A stretch of DNA of 64,000 nucleotides from Pseudomonas sp. Leaf48 (lineage in GTDB: Bacteria > Pseudomonadota > Gammaproteobacteria > Pseudomonadales > Pseudomonadaceae). The stretch covers positions 249,151 through 313,150 of the forward strand of contig NZ_LMLH01000001.1 of assembly GCF_001421885.1 (NCBI RefSeq), written 5' to 3'. Within the stretch, counting starts at the first letter, position 1; the number at the start of each line of letters is the position of its first letter. The position numbers and the translations under genes are program-made. The notes beneath the pieces are model-generated. The model had not been told where the DNA came from and did no database searches. It saw only the letters and a program-made list of their open reading frames with translations. Below are positions 18,447 to 27,324 of the stretch, piece by piece.

Positions 18447-18483
18447 AAAGGGGGCAGACCCGCCAAGGTCTGCCCCCTTTGTT
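18447..18483 (-). terminator. Rho-independent terminator after kgtP
   Basis: A 14-bp stem, AAAGGGGGCAGACC (18447-18460) with GGTCTGCCCCCTTT (18467-18480), follows the permease gene stop on the minus strand, and the stem's own T run completes the signal. Confidence 0.85.
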
Positions 18484-18498
18484 TGGCCGTCAGCGCAC

Positions 18499-19818
18499 TC
18501 AGTCAGTGGTAATCCGCGAATGCTTGCGGGTGTCTTTCATGGTGATGTACACCAGCAACGACACGGCAATACATGCGGTGACATACCAGTAGTAACCGGT
18601 TTCCATGCCGATGCTCTTGAACCACAGCGCGATGTATTCAGCGGTGCCGCCGAAGATCGATACGGTCAATGCATACGGCAGGCCGACGCCCAGGGCGCGG
18701 ATTTCGGTGGGGAACAGTTCGGCTTTGACCACCGCGTTGATCGAGGTGTAGCCGCTGACGATGATCAGCGCTGCCATGATCAGGAAGAACGCACCCCACC
18801 AGGTCGTGATGGTGTGCAGGGTGGTGAGGATCGGCACGGTGAACAGCGTCCCCAGAACACCGAAGGCAATCAGGATCGGCCGGCGACCGATTTTATCCGA
18901 CAGCCCGCCAATGACCGGTTGCAGGCACATGAACAGGAACAGCGTGGCGGCGGAAATGGTGGTGGAGTCGGAAATGCTCATGCCGACGGTGTTCACCAGG
19001 TATTTCTGCATGTAGGTGGTGTAGGTGTAGAACGCCAGGGTACCACCCATGGTCAGGCCGACCACGGTCATCAGTTCTTTGGGATGGCGCATCAAGGTGC
19101 GCATCGCGCTTTCCTTGGCCTTTTCCTTCTTGGTGAACGACTCGGTTTCTTCCATGCCGCGACGCAGGTACAACGCTACCACGGCACAAAGTGCACCGAT
19201 GGCGAACGGAATGCGCCAACCCCAGGCGTACAGCTCCTCGGTGGTCAGCAGGTTCTGCAGGACGATCAGTACGCCCAGTGCTATGAGCTGGCCGGAAATC
19301 AGGGTCACGTACTGGAAGCTGGAGAAGAAGCCACGGCGTTCCTTGGTCGCCATCTCGCTGAGGTAAGTGGCGGAGGTGCCGTACTCGCCACCGACCGACA
19401 GGCCTTGCAGCAAGCGGGCGAACACCAGCAGGATCGGCGCGCCGATGCCGATGACTTCGTAGCCTGGGCTCAGGGCGATCAGCAGCGAGCCGAAGCACAT
19501 CAGGTACACCGAGGCCATCAGGGCCTTTTTACGCCCGACCTTGTCGGCATACAGGCCCATCAGCCAGCCCCCGATCGGACGCATCAGGAAGCCAACCGCG
19601 AAGATCGCGGCGGTGTTCAGCAGTTGTGCGGTGGTATCGCCTTTGGGGAAGAAGGTCTTGGCGAAGTAGAGGGAGAAAGCGGCGTAGACGTACCAGTCAT
19701 ACCACTCGACCATGTTGCCGACGGAACCGCTGAAAATCGATTTGATGCGGCTGGAGGTGGTTCGTTCTTTTGTCGGCGCGGCAGCCGACCCACGGGGCAG
19801 GGTATTGGAGTTATCCAT
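18499..19818 (-). CDS. kgtP: Alpha-ketoglutarate/dicarboxylate permease, MFS MHS family
   Basis: The 439-residue, 12-helix proton symporter aligns by eye with E. coli KgtP throughout: GNMVEWYDWYVYAAFSLYF near residue 34, FAVGFLMRPIGGWL, LLQGLSVGGEYGTSATYLSE, and KAELFPTEIRALGVGL near 365. It would import alpha-ketoglutarate or a related C5 dicarboxylate. AAGGA lies seven bases before the ATG. Upstream are a sigma-54 promoter and two palindromes, and the genes for a sigma-54-dependent response regulator and its kinase lie next on the same strand, resembling the MifS/MifR control of alpha-ketoglutarate transport in P. aeruginosa. Confidence 0.88.
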   Translation of the reverse strand: MDNSNTLPRGSAAAPTKERTTSSRIKSIFSGSVGNMVEWYDWYVYAAFSLYFAKTFFPKGDTTAQLLNTAAIFAVGFLMRPIGGWLMGLYADKVGRKKALMASVYLMCFGSLLIALSPGYEVIGIGAPILLVFARLLQGLSVGGEYGTSATYLSEMATKERRGFFSSFQYVTLISGQLIALGVLIVLQNLLTTEELYAWGWRIPFAIGALCAVVALYLRRGMEETESFTKKEKAKESAMRTLMRHPKELMTVVGLTMGGTLAFYTYTTYMQKYLVNTVGMSISDSTTISAATLFLFMCLQPVIGGLSDKIGRRPILIAFGVLGTLFTVPILTTLHTITTWWGAFFLIMAALIIVSGYTSINAVVKAELFPTEIRALGVGLPYALTVSIFGGTAEYIALWFKSIGMETGYYWYVTACIAVSLLVYITMKDTRKHSRITTD

Positions 19819-19837
19819 TGAAGGATCCTTCGTTTAA

Positions 19838-19845
19838 TTATTTTT
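19838..19845 (-). promoter_or_regulatory. Possible Hfq/Crc motif in the kgtP leader
   Basis: On the minus strand AAAAATAA fits AAnAAnAA and lies about 20 bases before the kgtP start. Consistent with catabolite repression of dicarboxylate uptake; motif match only. Confidence 0.35.
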
Positions 19846-19882
19846 TGTGGAGCGCGCGTAAACGCAGCCTGCAGGGGCTATA

Positions 19883-19897
19883 GCAGGAGCTGTGCCA
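19883..19897 (-). promoter_or_regulatory. Sigma-54 (RpoN) promoter of kgtP
   Basis: The minus strand reads TGGCACAGCTCCTGC: the invariant GG and GC are exactly ten bases apart, and the -24 element TGGCAC is a full match to the consensus. The -12 element is CTGC instead of TTGC. Transcription would start near 19871, about 50 bases before the kgtP ATG. Confidence 0.78.
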
Positions 19898-19939
19898 ACA
19901 GAGAGAAGGCCGGTTTACAGGGGGGTTGTCGTGTGGGTG

Positions 19940-19985
19940 AGCGGAAATCCGCTTATTGGTAGTTGAGTGCGAGCGGAATATTGCT
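19940..19985. promoter_or_regulatory. Paired enhancer palindromes upstream of kgtP
   Basis: AGCGGA-AA-TCCGCT (19940-19953) is a perfect dyad; AGCGGAATATTGCT (19972-19985) is a weaker copy. Their centres are 32 bp apart, about three helical turns, and they lie 50-90 bp upstream of the -24 element. This is the usual place for binding sites of a sigma-54 activator, presumably the one encoded at 20130-21455. Confidence 0.6.
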
Positions 19986-20024
19986 CATACGACTTCCGGA
20001 TCTTTATTGTTTGCACCGGCTTCA

Positions 20025-20113
20025 TCGCGGGCAAGCCCGCTCCCACAGTGTCCCGTGTGTCCACAAATGATGTGATCGCCCGCAAAACCTGTGGGAGCGG
20101 GCTTGCCCGCGAA
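20025..20113. repeat. REP inverted pair
   Basis: Two inverted REP cores between the response-regulator stop and the kgtP upstream region. The pair could terminate the two-component transcript and insulate it from kgtP. Confidence 0.9.
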
Positions 20114-20129
20114 GAGGTCGGTCCTGACG

Positions 20130-21455
20130 CTACAAGAACATCTCTCTAGTGAGTCCATGCCGCTGCATCTTTTCATTAAAAGTACGGCGAGGCAGTTGCA
20201 ACTCTTCCAGTACCGCCTTGACGTCACCCTTGTGCCGGGTCAACGCCGCGCGCAGGCATTGCGCTTCAAACGCTTCCTGCTGCGCTGCCAGTGACTGACC
20301 GGGGTCGATACCGAGCGGCTCCGGTTCACCCAGCCCCAATACCTGTCGCTCGGCGGCGTTCGCCAGTTCGCGCACATTGCCCGGCCAGTCGTGGCTCAGT
20401 AAATGGCTCAGCTGCGGGCCGCCCAGTGGCACGAATGTGCGCCCCAGGCGCTCGGCGGCGCTGCGGGCGAAGGATTCGTACAACAACGGAATGTCTTCGC
20501 GACGGTCGCGTAACGGCGGCAAGCGCAACTCGGCAACATTCAACCGATAGGCCAGGTCTTCGCGAAAACGCCCGGCCCGTGCTTCGTCGAGCAGATCTGG
20601 TTTGGTCGCGGCGATAATGCGCAAGTCCACGCGGATACTCTGGTTCGAACCCAGTCGCTCAAGCTTTTGCTCCTGAAGCACACGCAGCAGTTTCACCTGC
20701 TGCGCCAGGGGCATGCTTTCGATTTCATCGAGAAACAGCGTGCCGCCGTCCGCGTATTCGAGCTTGCCGATGCGTTTGCCCTGGGCGCCGGTGAACGCGC
20801 CACTTTCGTGGCCGAACAACTCGGCTTCAAACAGTTGCTCGGGGATGGCCGCGCAATTCAATGCAACAAAGGGTTTGCCCGCCCGCGGGCCGAAGTCGTG
20901 CAGGCAACGGGCGACCAGTTCCTTGCCGCTGCCGGTTTCGCCTCGGATCAGCACGTTGACCGGCAGCGCCGCCAGGTCCAGCACTTGCCGGCGCAAGGTC
21001 TGCAAGCTGCGGGACACCCCAAGTAACGTGGCGTCGAGTTTGGCGCGGTTGTCTGCCTGTTCATGCAAGGCTCGGTTTTCCAGTACCAGCCGGCGCTTGT
21101 CCAGAGCGCGGCGCAGGCTGCCGAGCAGGGTCTCGGGGCTGAAAGGTTTTTCAAGAAAATCGTAGGCGCCATCGCGCATCGCATCGACGGCCATCGGCAC
21201 ATCGCCATGGCCCGTGAGCAGGATCACCGGCAAGTCGGCATCGCGGCGCTGCACCTCGGCCAGCAGTTCCAGGCCGGTCATGCCGGGCATGCGCACATCG
21301 CTGAGAATTACCCCGGCGTAATGCCTGGGCAGTTGCGCCAGACATTCATCAGCGCGGCTGAACAGCTGCACTTCGAAACCCGACAGGCTCAGCCATTGTT
21401 CGACGGCGCTGCGGATGCTGCTTTCGTCGTCGACCACCATTACTGAGTTGAGCAT
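20130..21455 (-). CDS. Sigma-54-dependent response regulator (DctD/MifR type)
   Basis: The 441-residue protein has a receiver domain (D9/D10, phospho-acceptor D53, K103 in EKPFSP), an AAA+ domain (Walker A GETGSGKE at 172-179; GAFTGA at 219-224, the loop that contacts sigma-54; FLDEIESMP) and a C-terminal Fis-type helix-turn-helix near 400-441. It overlaps the kinase gene by 16 bp. DctD controls C4-dicarboxylate uptake and MifR alpha-ketoglutarate uptake; the permease next door favours the latter role. Confidence 0.9.
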   Translation of the reverse strand: MLNSVMVVDDESSIRSAVEQWLSLSGFEVQLFSRADECLAQLPRHYAGVILSDVRMPGMTGLELLAEVQRRDADLPVILLTGHGDVPMAVDAMRDGAYDFLEKPFSPETLLGSLRRALDKRRLVLENRALHEQADNRAKLDATLLGVSRSLQTLRRQVLDLAALPVNVLIRGETGSGKELVARCLHDFGPRAGKPFVALNCAAIPEQLFEAELFGHESGAFTGAQGKRIGKLEYADGGTLFLDEIESMPLAQQVKLLRVLQEQKLERLGSNQSIRVDLRIIAATKPDLLDEARAGRFREDLAYRLNVAELRLPPLRDRREDIPLLYESFARSAAERLGRTFVPLGGPQLSHLLSHDWPGNVRELANAAERQVLGLGEPEPLGIDPGQSLAAQQEAFEAQCLRAALTRHKGDVKAVLEELQLPRRTFNEKMQRHGLTREMFL

Positions 21456-23224
21456 GAGCCATGGGCCTCCAGGTCGATGGGCAAGGTCAGCGAAAACACG
21501 GCGCCGTTGGTGTGATTTTCTGCGCTGAGGCGGCCACCTGATTCGTGAACGATAGCGAAGGAAACGGCCAGCCCGATGCCCAGGCCATCACCCACCGGTT
21601 TGGTGGTGAAGAACGGGTCGAATACCTTGGACAGGTTTTCCTGCGCAATGCCATCGCCATTGTCGATGACGCTCAGGCGCCACAATTTTTCCTCGGCTTC
21701 GAGACGGATTTCCAGACGCTTGCAGGGTTTATCCTGCATCGCATCCAGCGCGTTGCGCAGCAGGTTGATCAGTACCTGTTCGAGGCGAATCGCATCGCCA
21801 CGCACCCAGGCCGGACGCGTCAGGTGCAGAACGGTGCTGACCTGTTCGTCGCGTAGCCGGGTGTCGAGCAGTTGCAACGATTGGTCCACGACCGAGGCCA
21901 GGTCCAGGCGCTCGCGCAAGCCACTGGGGCTTTTGCGGGCAAAGGTTTTCAAGTGGCCGGTGAGGGCGGCCATGCGTGTCAGCATCTCGTCCAGTGGCTT
22001 GAGTGCCTTGTACGCTTCGTCGACCCGGCCATGGTCGAGCAGCAGGCGCAAGGTCGCCAGTTGCATACGCTGAGTAGTCAGGGGCTGGTTGATCTCGTGG
22101 GCCAGGGCGGCGGACATCTGGCCAAGTGCGGCAAGTTTGGCTGATTGCACCAGACCTTCCTGAGCCGTGCGCAGGTCGCGAGTGCGCTCCTGCACCAGTC
22201 GTTCGAGTTCTTCGCGACTGCGCTGGCGCAGTTTGGCCAGACGCCAGCGCTGATTGAGAAACAGCAACAGAAACACCAAAGTCAGCCACAGACCTGCCGC
22301 TGCGAGCGCGGCGTTGCGACTGTCTTCGAAGGCTATCTGCGGGCGACGCAGCAGGTGCAGCGTCCAGCCTTCGGCGCTCAGCGGCAGGGACTCCCACAGA
22401 TAGTCCGCCTTGCCGTCCGGCCCATCGACCCGCACCAGCTCACTGTTGTCGTCGAAGCGTCGCAGCGATTCATAATCCAGCGGCGACAGCGGTTGTTTGT
22501 CGTATTGGCGGGTAGCCTTGAGTTCAGCGTGATCGCTGTCGCTCAGTGGTTTCAACAGGCGGTAGCGCCAGCCCGGCTGATTAGCGATGAAGACGATGCC
22601 GCGGGCGTCGCTGACCAATAGCGTGTCGCTGCCCTGGCGCCATTCCCTTTCGAGCTCGGGAAATTCCAGTTTCACCACCATCGCCCCGAGGAACTGGCCG
22701 TCGTCGTTGCTGACGGCGCTGGACAGGAAATAGCCCGGTATGCCGCTGGTAACGCCCACGGCGTAAAAGCGTCCTGTGCCCTGGGTGCGGGTCTGGTTGA
22801 AGTAGGGGCGAAATCCGTAATTGTGACCGACGTAACTGCTGGGCAGGCGCCAGTTGCTGGCTGCCACGGCCAGGCCTGTGCGGTCGAGCAGTTCCAGCGT
22901 GGACGATTCGGCCGCACCGTTGATGCTTTCCAGTTTGCGATTGAGCAGGTCCTGTTGTTCGGCACTTACCGGGCCTTTGAGCGCCTGGCGCAATTGCGGG
23001 TCGAGTGCCAGCACCGCTGGCAGGGCGCGGTAGCGTTCGATCAGGGTATGCAGGGACGTTGCGTACAGCCCCAGTTGCTGATTGGCCCGGGCTGCGTCAT
23101 CGACCAGTGACTGGCGCACGGTTTGACGAACGGCCAGGGTGGCTGCGAGGGCAGCGCCCGCGATAATCAACACGGTATAGAGCGCCATGCGCAAAGGGCG
23201 AGATGACTCAAACATGTTGGGCAT
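21440..23224 (-). CDS. Sensor histidine kinase (DctB/MifS type)
   Basis: From the ATG at 23224 the protein has 594 residues: membrane segment 13-35, a large periplasmic double-Cache-like domain (about 36-305, with SYVGHNYGFRPYF and FYAVGVTSGIPGYFLSS), a second membrane segment 306-323, a coiled linker, the phospho-acceptor H376 in ALAHEINQPL, and an ATPase domain with FFTTKPVGDGLGIGL. It would autophosphorylate on sensing a dicarboxylate and pass phosphate to the overlapping regulator. The start is uncertain: ATGs at 23224 and 23215 both lack a good ribosome site, and a longer frame to 23296 runs toward the fumA terminator. Confidence 0.88.
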   Translation of the reverse strand: MPNMFESSRPLRMALYTVLIIAGAALAATLAVRQTVRQSLVDDAARANQQLGLYATSLHTLIERYRALPAVLALDPQLRQALKGPVSAEQQDLLNRKLESINGAAESSTLELLDRTGLAVAASNWRLPSSYVGHNYGFRPYFNQTRTQGTGRFYAVGVTSGIPGYFLSSAVSNDDGQFLGAMVVKLEFPELEREWRQGSDTLLVSDARGIVFIANQPGWRYRLLKPLSDSDHAELKATRQYDKQPLSPLDYESLRRFDDNSELVRVDGPDGKADYLWESLPLSAEGWTLHLLRRPQIAFEDSRNAALAAAGLWLTLVFLLLFLNQRWRLAKLRQRSREELERLVQERTRDLRTAQEGLVQSAKLAALGQMSAALAHEINQPLTTQRMQLATLRLLLDHGRVDEAYKALKPLDEMLTRMAALTGHLKTFARKSPSGLRERLDLASVVDQSLQLLDTRLRDEQVSTVLHLTRPAWVRGDAIRLEQVLINLLRNALDAMQDKPCKRLEIRLEAEEKLWRLSVIDNGDGIAQENLSKVFDPFFTTKPVGDGLGIGLAVSFAIVHESGGRLSAENHTNGAVFSLTLPIDLEAHGSCSTQ

Positions 23225-23308
23225 CAAATATGTGTACGGAGGGGGCGCACCATACCATGGGCCCGCGCCGTCATCCCACAAAAGCGGCTTATGCAAAATG
23301 AGGCAATA

Positions 23309-23345
23309 AAAAAGGCGACAGGGTAATCCCCCTGTCGCCTTTTCG
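23309..23345 (-). terminator. Rho-independent terminator after fumA
   Basis: AAAAGGCGACAGGG (23311-23324) pairs with CCCTGTCGCCTTTT (23331-23344) just past the fumarase stop, with an A run on the plus strand giving the T run of the minus-strand transcript. Confidence 0.85.
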
Positions 23346-23360
23346 GGTTGCTGGAAGCGC

Positions 23361-24884
23361 TTACTGCACTTCTACCGCCAGGCTTTCACTGATCTTTTTC
23401 TGCCAGATGGCAGGACCGGTGATGTGTACCGACTCGCCATTGCTGTCGACAGCAACAGTGACCGGCATGTCCTTGACGTCGAACTCGTAGATCGCTTCCA
23501 TGCCCAGTTCGGCGAAAGCTACAACGCGGGATTTCTTGATGGCTTGCGCCACCAGGTAAGCCGCACCGCCGACTGCCATCAGGTAAACGGCTTTGTGGTC
23601 CTTGATCGCTTCGATTGCGGTCGGGCCGCGCTCGGATTTGCCGATCATGCCCAGCAAACCAGTCTGCTCGAGGATCTGACGGGTGAACTTGTCCATCCGC
23701 GTGGCAGTAGTCGGGCCAGCCGGGCCAACCACTTCTTCGCGTACCGGATCAACCGGGCCGACGTAGTAGATGAAGCGACCTTTCAGGTCCACCGGCAGGG
23801 TTTCGCCCTTGTTCAGCATCTCGACCATGCGCTTGTGCGCAGCGTCGCGACCGGTGAGCATCTTGCCGTTGAGCAGGACGGTTTCGCCCGGCTTCCAGCT
23901 CTGTACTTCTTCTGGCGTCAGGGTGTCGAGGTTGACGCGACGGGCCGACGGGCCTGCTTCCCAGACGATTTCCGGGTAGGCGTCCAGCGGTGGCGCTTCC
24001 AGCGAGGCCGGGCCGGAACCGTCGAGCACGAAGTGCGCGTGACGGGTAGCGGCGCAGTTCGGGATCATGCACACCGGCAACGAAGCGGCGTGGGTCGGGT
24101 AATCCATGATCTTCACGTCGAGCACGGTGGTCAGGCCACCGAGGCCCTGGGCGCCGATGCCCAGCTGGTTGACCTTCTCGAACAGCTCCAGACGCATCTC
24201 TTCGAGGCGGTTCTGTGGGCCGCGAGCCTTCAACTCGTGAATGTCGATGGATTCCATCAACACTTCCTTGGCCATGACGGCGGCTTTCTCGGCGGTGCCG
24301 CCGATGCCGATGCCGAGCATGCCCGGTGGGCACCAGCCGGCGCCCATGGTCGGAACGGTCTTGAGCACCCAGTCGACGATCGAGTCGGACGGGTTGAGCA
24401 TGGCCATTTTCGACTTGTTCTCGGAACCGCCGCCCTTGGCCGCCACGTCCACTTCCACGGTGTTACCCGGAACGATGGAGTAGTGGATAACGGCAGGGGT
24501 GTTGTCCTTGGTGTTTTTACGAGCGCCCGCCGGGTCGGCGAGGATCGAAGCACGCAGGACGTTTTCCGGCAGGTTGTAGGCGCGACGCACGCCTTCGTTG
24601 ATCATGTCGTCCAGGCCCATGGTGGCGCCATCCCAGCGCACGTCCATGCCCACGCGGACAAACACGGTCACGATGCCGGTGTCCTGGCAGATCGGGCGGT
24701 GGCCGGTGGCACACATGCGCGAGTTGATCAGGATCTGCGCGATCGAGTCGCGGGCTGCCGGCGATTCTTCACGCAGGTAGGCCTCGTGCATCGCCTGGAT
24801 GAAATCAACGGGGTGGTAATAGGAAATGAACTGCAGGGCGTCGGCAACGCTCTGAATCAGGTCGTCTTGCTTGATCACGGTCAT
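23361..24884 (-). CDS. fumA: Class I fumarate hydratase (iron-sulfur)
   Basis: The 507-residue enzyme hydrates fumarate to malate in the TCA cycle. It is a class I, oxygen-sensitive [4Fe-4S] fumarase in one chain: an N-terminal domain with HRPICQDTG (C66) and MIPNCAATRH, and a C-terminal domain with VGPAGPTTATRMDKF. These cysteines are likely cluster ligands. The ATG at 24884 follows AGAGGAG; an in-frame start ten codons upstream overlaps that site. The leader contains an 11-bp hairpin. In PAO1 the same neighbours follow, as I recall. Confidence 0.94.
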   Translation of the reverse strand: MTVIKQDDLIQSVADALQFISYYHPVDFIQAMHEAYLREESPAARDSIAQILINSRMCATGHRPICQDTGIVTVFVRVGMDVRWDGATMGLDDMINEGVRRAYNLPENVLRASILADPAGARKNTKDNTPAVIHYSIVPGNTVEVDVAAKGGGSENKSKMAMLNPSDSIVDWVLKTVPTMGAGWCPPGMLGIGIGGTAEKAAVMAKEVLMESIDIHELKARGPQNRLEEMRLELFEKVNQLGIGAQGLGGLTTVLDVKIMDYPTHAASLPVCMIPNCAATRHAHFVLDGSGPASLEAPPLDAYPEIVWEAGPSARRVNLDTLTPEEVQSWKPGETVLLNGKMLTGRDAAHKRMVEMLNKGETLPVDLKGRFIYYVGPVDPVREEVVGPAGPTTATRMDKFTRQILEQTGLLGMIGKSERGPTAIEAIKDHKAVYLMAVGGAAYLVAQAIKKSRVVAFAELGMEAIYEFDVKDMPVTVAVDSNGESVHITGPAIWQKKISESLAVEVQ

Positions 24885-25248
24885 GAGTCGCGCTCCTCTA
24901 AAAGACGGGAACATTCAATAAGGTGCTTGCAGCTTGGGTGTATCGGTCGGTTGCAAGCACCTTTCAAGGCACGCCGGGGCTGCTGGCGCGACGCTAAAAA
25001 GGCGCGGCAGTATAGCGCGCCTCGCAGGCCTGCACACGCGCCACCAGTCAATCGTTGGTCGCATAAGGGCGCAAGATGTTGGCAGGTAACAAGCGGCAGC
25101 AAAGGAGCCGTGAATGTGTGCTGTTTTCTGGGTCATGGTTTTGACGTCAGATTATCGGCCCTTAAATGAATGGTCATTTATCCGGAGCGCCACTAAAGTA
25201 ATACCCGGCCTGTAGAGTAGGACACTCAAAACAGCATTCCTTCGCACG
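24885..25248. other. fumA / diguanylate cyclase divergent region
   Basis: This 364-bp gap contains the fumA leader hairpin (24921-24962), a second dyad AGGCGCG/CGCGCCT (25000-25006 and 25016-25022), and in its loop a minus-strand TATACT (25009-25014) that could be the fumA -10 box. No convincing -35 box or gene is visible. Confidence 0.5.
24921..24962 (-). promoter_or_regulatory. Perfect 11-bp hairpin in the fumA leader
   Basis: AGGTGCTTGCA (24921-24931) and TGCAAGCACCT (24952-24962) are exact inverse complements with a 20-base loop, about 37 bases before the fumA ATG. No T run follows on the minus strand, so it is more likely a leader or protein-binding structure than a terminator. Confidence 0.6.
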
Positions 25249-26367
25249 GTGAGTCAACGATTGACCCATAACGCCATTCAACGAGTTTTACTCAAACGCT
25301 TTGCCCTCGCCGCCGGTACCTATGCCCTGGCTTTACTATTGCTGTGGCTGGCATTTTTCACCGGCCACTACGATGCGCCATTGGCCAGCGTCGCCATCGG
25401 CAGCGCATTGGTAGTCTTCAGCCAGCTTGTACTGTTCGCGGTGTTTTACAGCGGGCGTAATCTGCAGCTTTCCGACCCTAGCCTGACCGAACTGCAAGTA
25501 TTGCTGGGCCTGGGCTGGCAAACCTGGTTGATTGCCCATCTGGATGAGGCGCGCGGCGCCTTCCTGGTGTTTTACCTGCTGATTCTGATGTTCGGCCTGT
25601 TCCACCTCTCCCGCCAGGCCTTCATTCGCTGTGCATTGCTGGTGTTTTCAAGCTTCAGTGCGATCACGCTGTGGGAGGGCTACCACTTTGAACTGGCCGA
25701 CCCGGCGCTGGCCGTATTGCAGGTGTGTGTGCTGTTCATTGTGCTGGTGTGGCTGGTGCTCTATGCCAGTCATGTCCAGGCTTCGCGGCAACGTATGCGT
25801 CAGCGGCGTTTTGCCCTGCAGGCGCATCAGGACACATTGCGCGGCATGATGCGTCAGCTCGAAGATCTGGTGGCCACCGATGAACTGACCGGGTTATTCA
25901 ATCGCCGGCACTTCCTGCGTCTGGCTTCCCGCGAGCTGAACGCCATGGACACCGGTGTCGCCCATGGCCTGGCGCTGATCGACCTCGACCATTTCAAGCG
26001 TATCAACGATGTGCATGGCCACGCCGCGGGTGATCAGGTACTGCAAGCCTTCGCTGGAGTGGCTTCCGCCTGCCTGCGTGAGGGCGATGTGCTGGCCCGT
26101 TACGGTGGCGAAGAGTTCGTGGTGTTGCTGCCCGATTGTGATACTGATCGCCTGACCGCTTGTTGCGAGCGGCTGCGTATCGCCTTCACCGATGTCGAGA
26201 TGGTGGGGTTGAATGTACAAAGCCTCAGTCTTAGCGCGGGTATGACTTTGCTGGAACTCGGCGATGACCTGGACGAGGCCTTGCAGCGCGCCGATCAGGC
26301 GCTCTATCGCGCCAAGCGTGACGGTCGTAACCGCTGCGCGGCGGCGTGGGAGAACGCCGATGCCTGA
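25249..26367 (+). CDS. sadC: Membrane diguanylate cyclase (GGDEF), SadC-like
   Basis: The 372-residue protein starts with GTG. About six hydrophobic segments fill residues 18-175, then a coiled linker and a GGDEF domain. The active-site motif is GGEEF (286-290) and the inhibitory I-site RxxD is intact (R277-D280), so it should make c-di-GMP and be product-inhibited. In PAO1 the gene at this place is SadC, which promotes the sessile lifestyle; the protein here is shorter than my memory of PAO1 SadC, so orthology rests on position and layout. It overlaps the next gene by 8 bp. Confidence 0.8.
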   Translation: MSQRLTHNAIQRVLLKRFALAAGTYALALLLLWLAFFTGHYDAPLASVAIGSALVVFSQLVLFAVFYSGRNLQLSDPSLTELQVLLGLGWQTWLIAHLDEARGAFLVFYLLILMFGLFHLSRQAFIRCALLVFSSFSAITLWEGYHFELADPALAVLQVCVLFIVLVWLVLYASHVQASRQRMRQRRFALQAHQDTLRGMMRQLEDLVATDELTGLFNRRHFLRLASRELNAMDTGVAHGLALIDLDHFKRINDVHGHAAGDQVLQAFAGVASACLREGDVLARYGGEEFVVLLPDCDTDRLTACCERLRIAFTDVEMVGLNVQSLSLSAGMTLLELGDDLDEALQRADQALYRAKRDGRNRCAAAWENADA

Positions 26368-27295
26368 GCTGCGGGTCGGTGAGCGGCAATGGTCGGTGGA
26401 GGAGGGCAGTAATTTGCTCGACGCGCTGAATCGTAACGGCGTGACGGTGCCATACAGCTGTCGCGCCGGTAGCTGCCATGCGTGTCTGGTGCAATGCGTG
26501 CAGGGTTTGCCAGGCGATAATCGCCCCGATGCCTTGAGCACCGAGCAGCGTCAGCAGGGCTGGCGCCTGGCCTGCCAGTGCCAGGTGATCGAAGACCTGC
26601 AAGTACACACTTTTGACCCGCAACAGGATGGCCGCCCGGCCGAGGTCGCTGCGGTCGATTGGTTGAGCTCCAGCGTATTGCGCCTGCGCCTGTCGCCTCA
26701 ACGCCCGTTGCGCTATAGCGCCGGCCAGCATCTGGTGTTGTGGGCCGGTCACGTTGCGCGGCCGTATTCCCTGGCTAGCCTGCCGGAAGAGGACCGTTTC
26801 CTGGAGTTCCACCTCGACTGCCGCCAACCCGGGGAATTCAGTGACGCTGCGCGTCAGTTGAAAATCGGCGACCCACTGCGACTTGGCGAGTTGCGCGGCG
26901 GGGCATTGCATTACGATCCCGACTGGCACTTGCGGCCGTTGTGGTTACTGGCATCCGGGACAGGCCTGGGGCCGTTGTTCGGCGTCTTGCGTGAGGCCCT
27001 GCGACAGGAGCACCAGGGTGCTATCCGTGTCATTCATCTGGCCCATGATGCCAACGAGCATTATCTGGCCAAACCCCTGCAAGCCATGGCCGCCAGTCGG
27101 CCGAACCTCAACATCGAACTATGGACCCCGGCCGGGTTGCCCGCGGCTTTGGCGCAACTGCGCCTTGTTTCCCGACAAACCCAAGCCTTACTCTGCGGGT
27201 CCCCCGACAGTGTCGACGCGTTTGCCCGGCGCTTGTATCTGGCGGGACTGCCGCGCAATCAACTGCTGGCCGACGTATTCCTGCCTCGCGGTTGA
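26360..27295 (+). CDS. [2Fe-2S] ferredoxin-NAD(P)H oxidoreductase
   Basis: The 311-residue protein begins inside the end of the cyclase gene. Residues 1-85 are a plant-type ferredoxin domain with cluster cysteines in YSCRAGSCHACLVQC and a fourth in LACQCQ; residues 90-185 form an FAD-binding barrel with RPYSLAS; the rest is a nucleotide-binding domain (ASGTGLGPLFGVL). This is the layout of reductase components of oxygenases. No oxygenase is adjacent, so the electron acceptor is unknown. Confidence 0.87.
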   Translation: MPELRVGERQWSVEEGSNLLDALNRNGVTVPYSCRAGSCHACLVQCVQGLPGDNRPDALSTEQRQQGWRLACQCQVIEDLQVHTFDPQQDGRPAEVAAVDWLSSSVLRLRLSPQRPLRYSAGQHLVLWAGHVARPYSLASLPEEDRFLEFHLDCRQPGEFSDAARQLKIGDPLRLGELRGGALHYDPDWHLRPLWLLASGTGLGPLFGVLREALRQEHQGAIRVIHLAHDANEHYLAKPLQAMAASRPNLNIELWTPAGLPAALAQLRLVSRQTQALLCGSPDSVDAFARRLYLAGLPRNQLLADVFLPRG

Positions 27296-27324
27296 ACGCT
27301 GAATTTTCAGACGCGAGACCTTCC

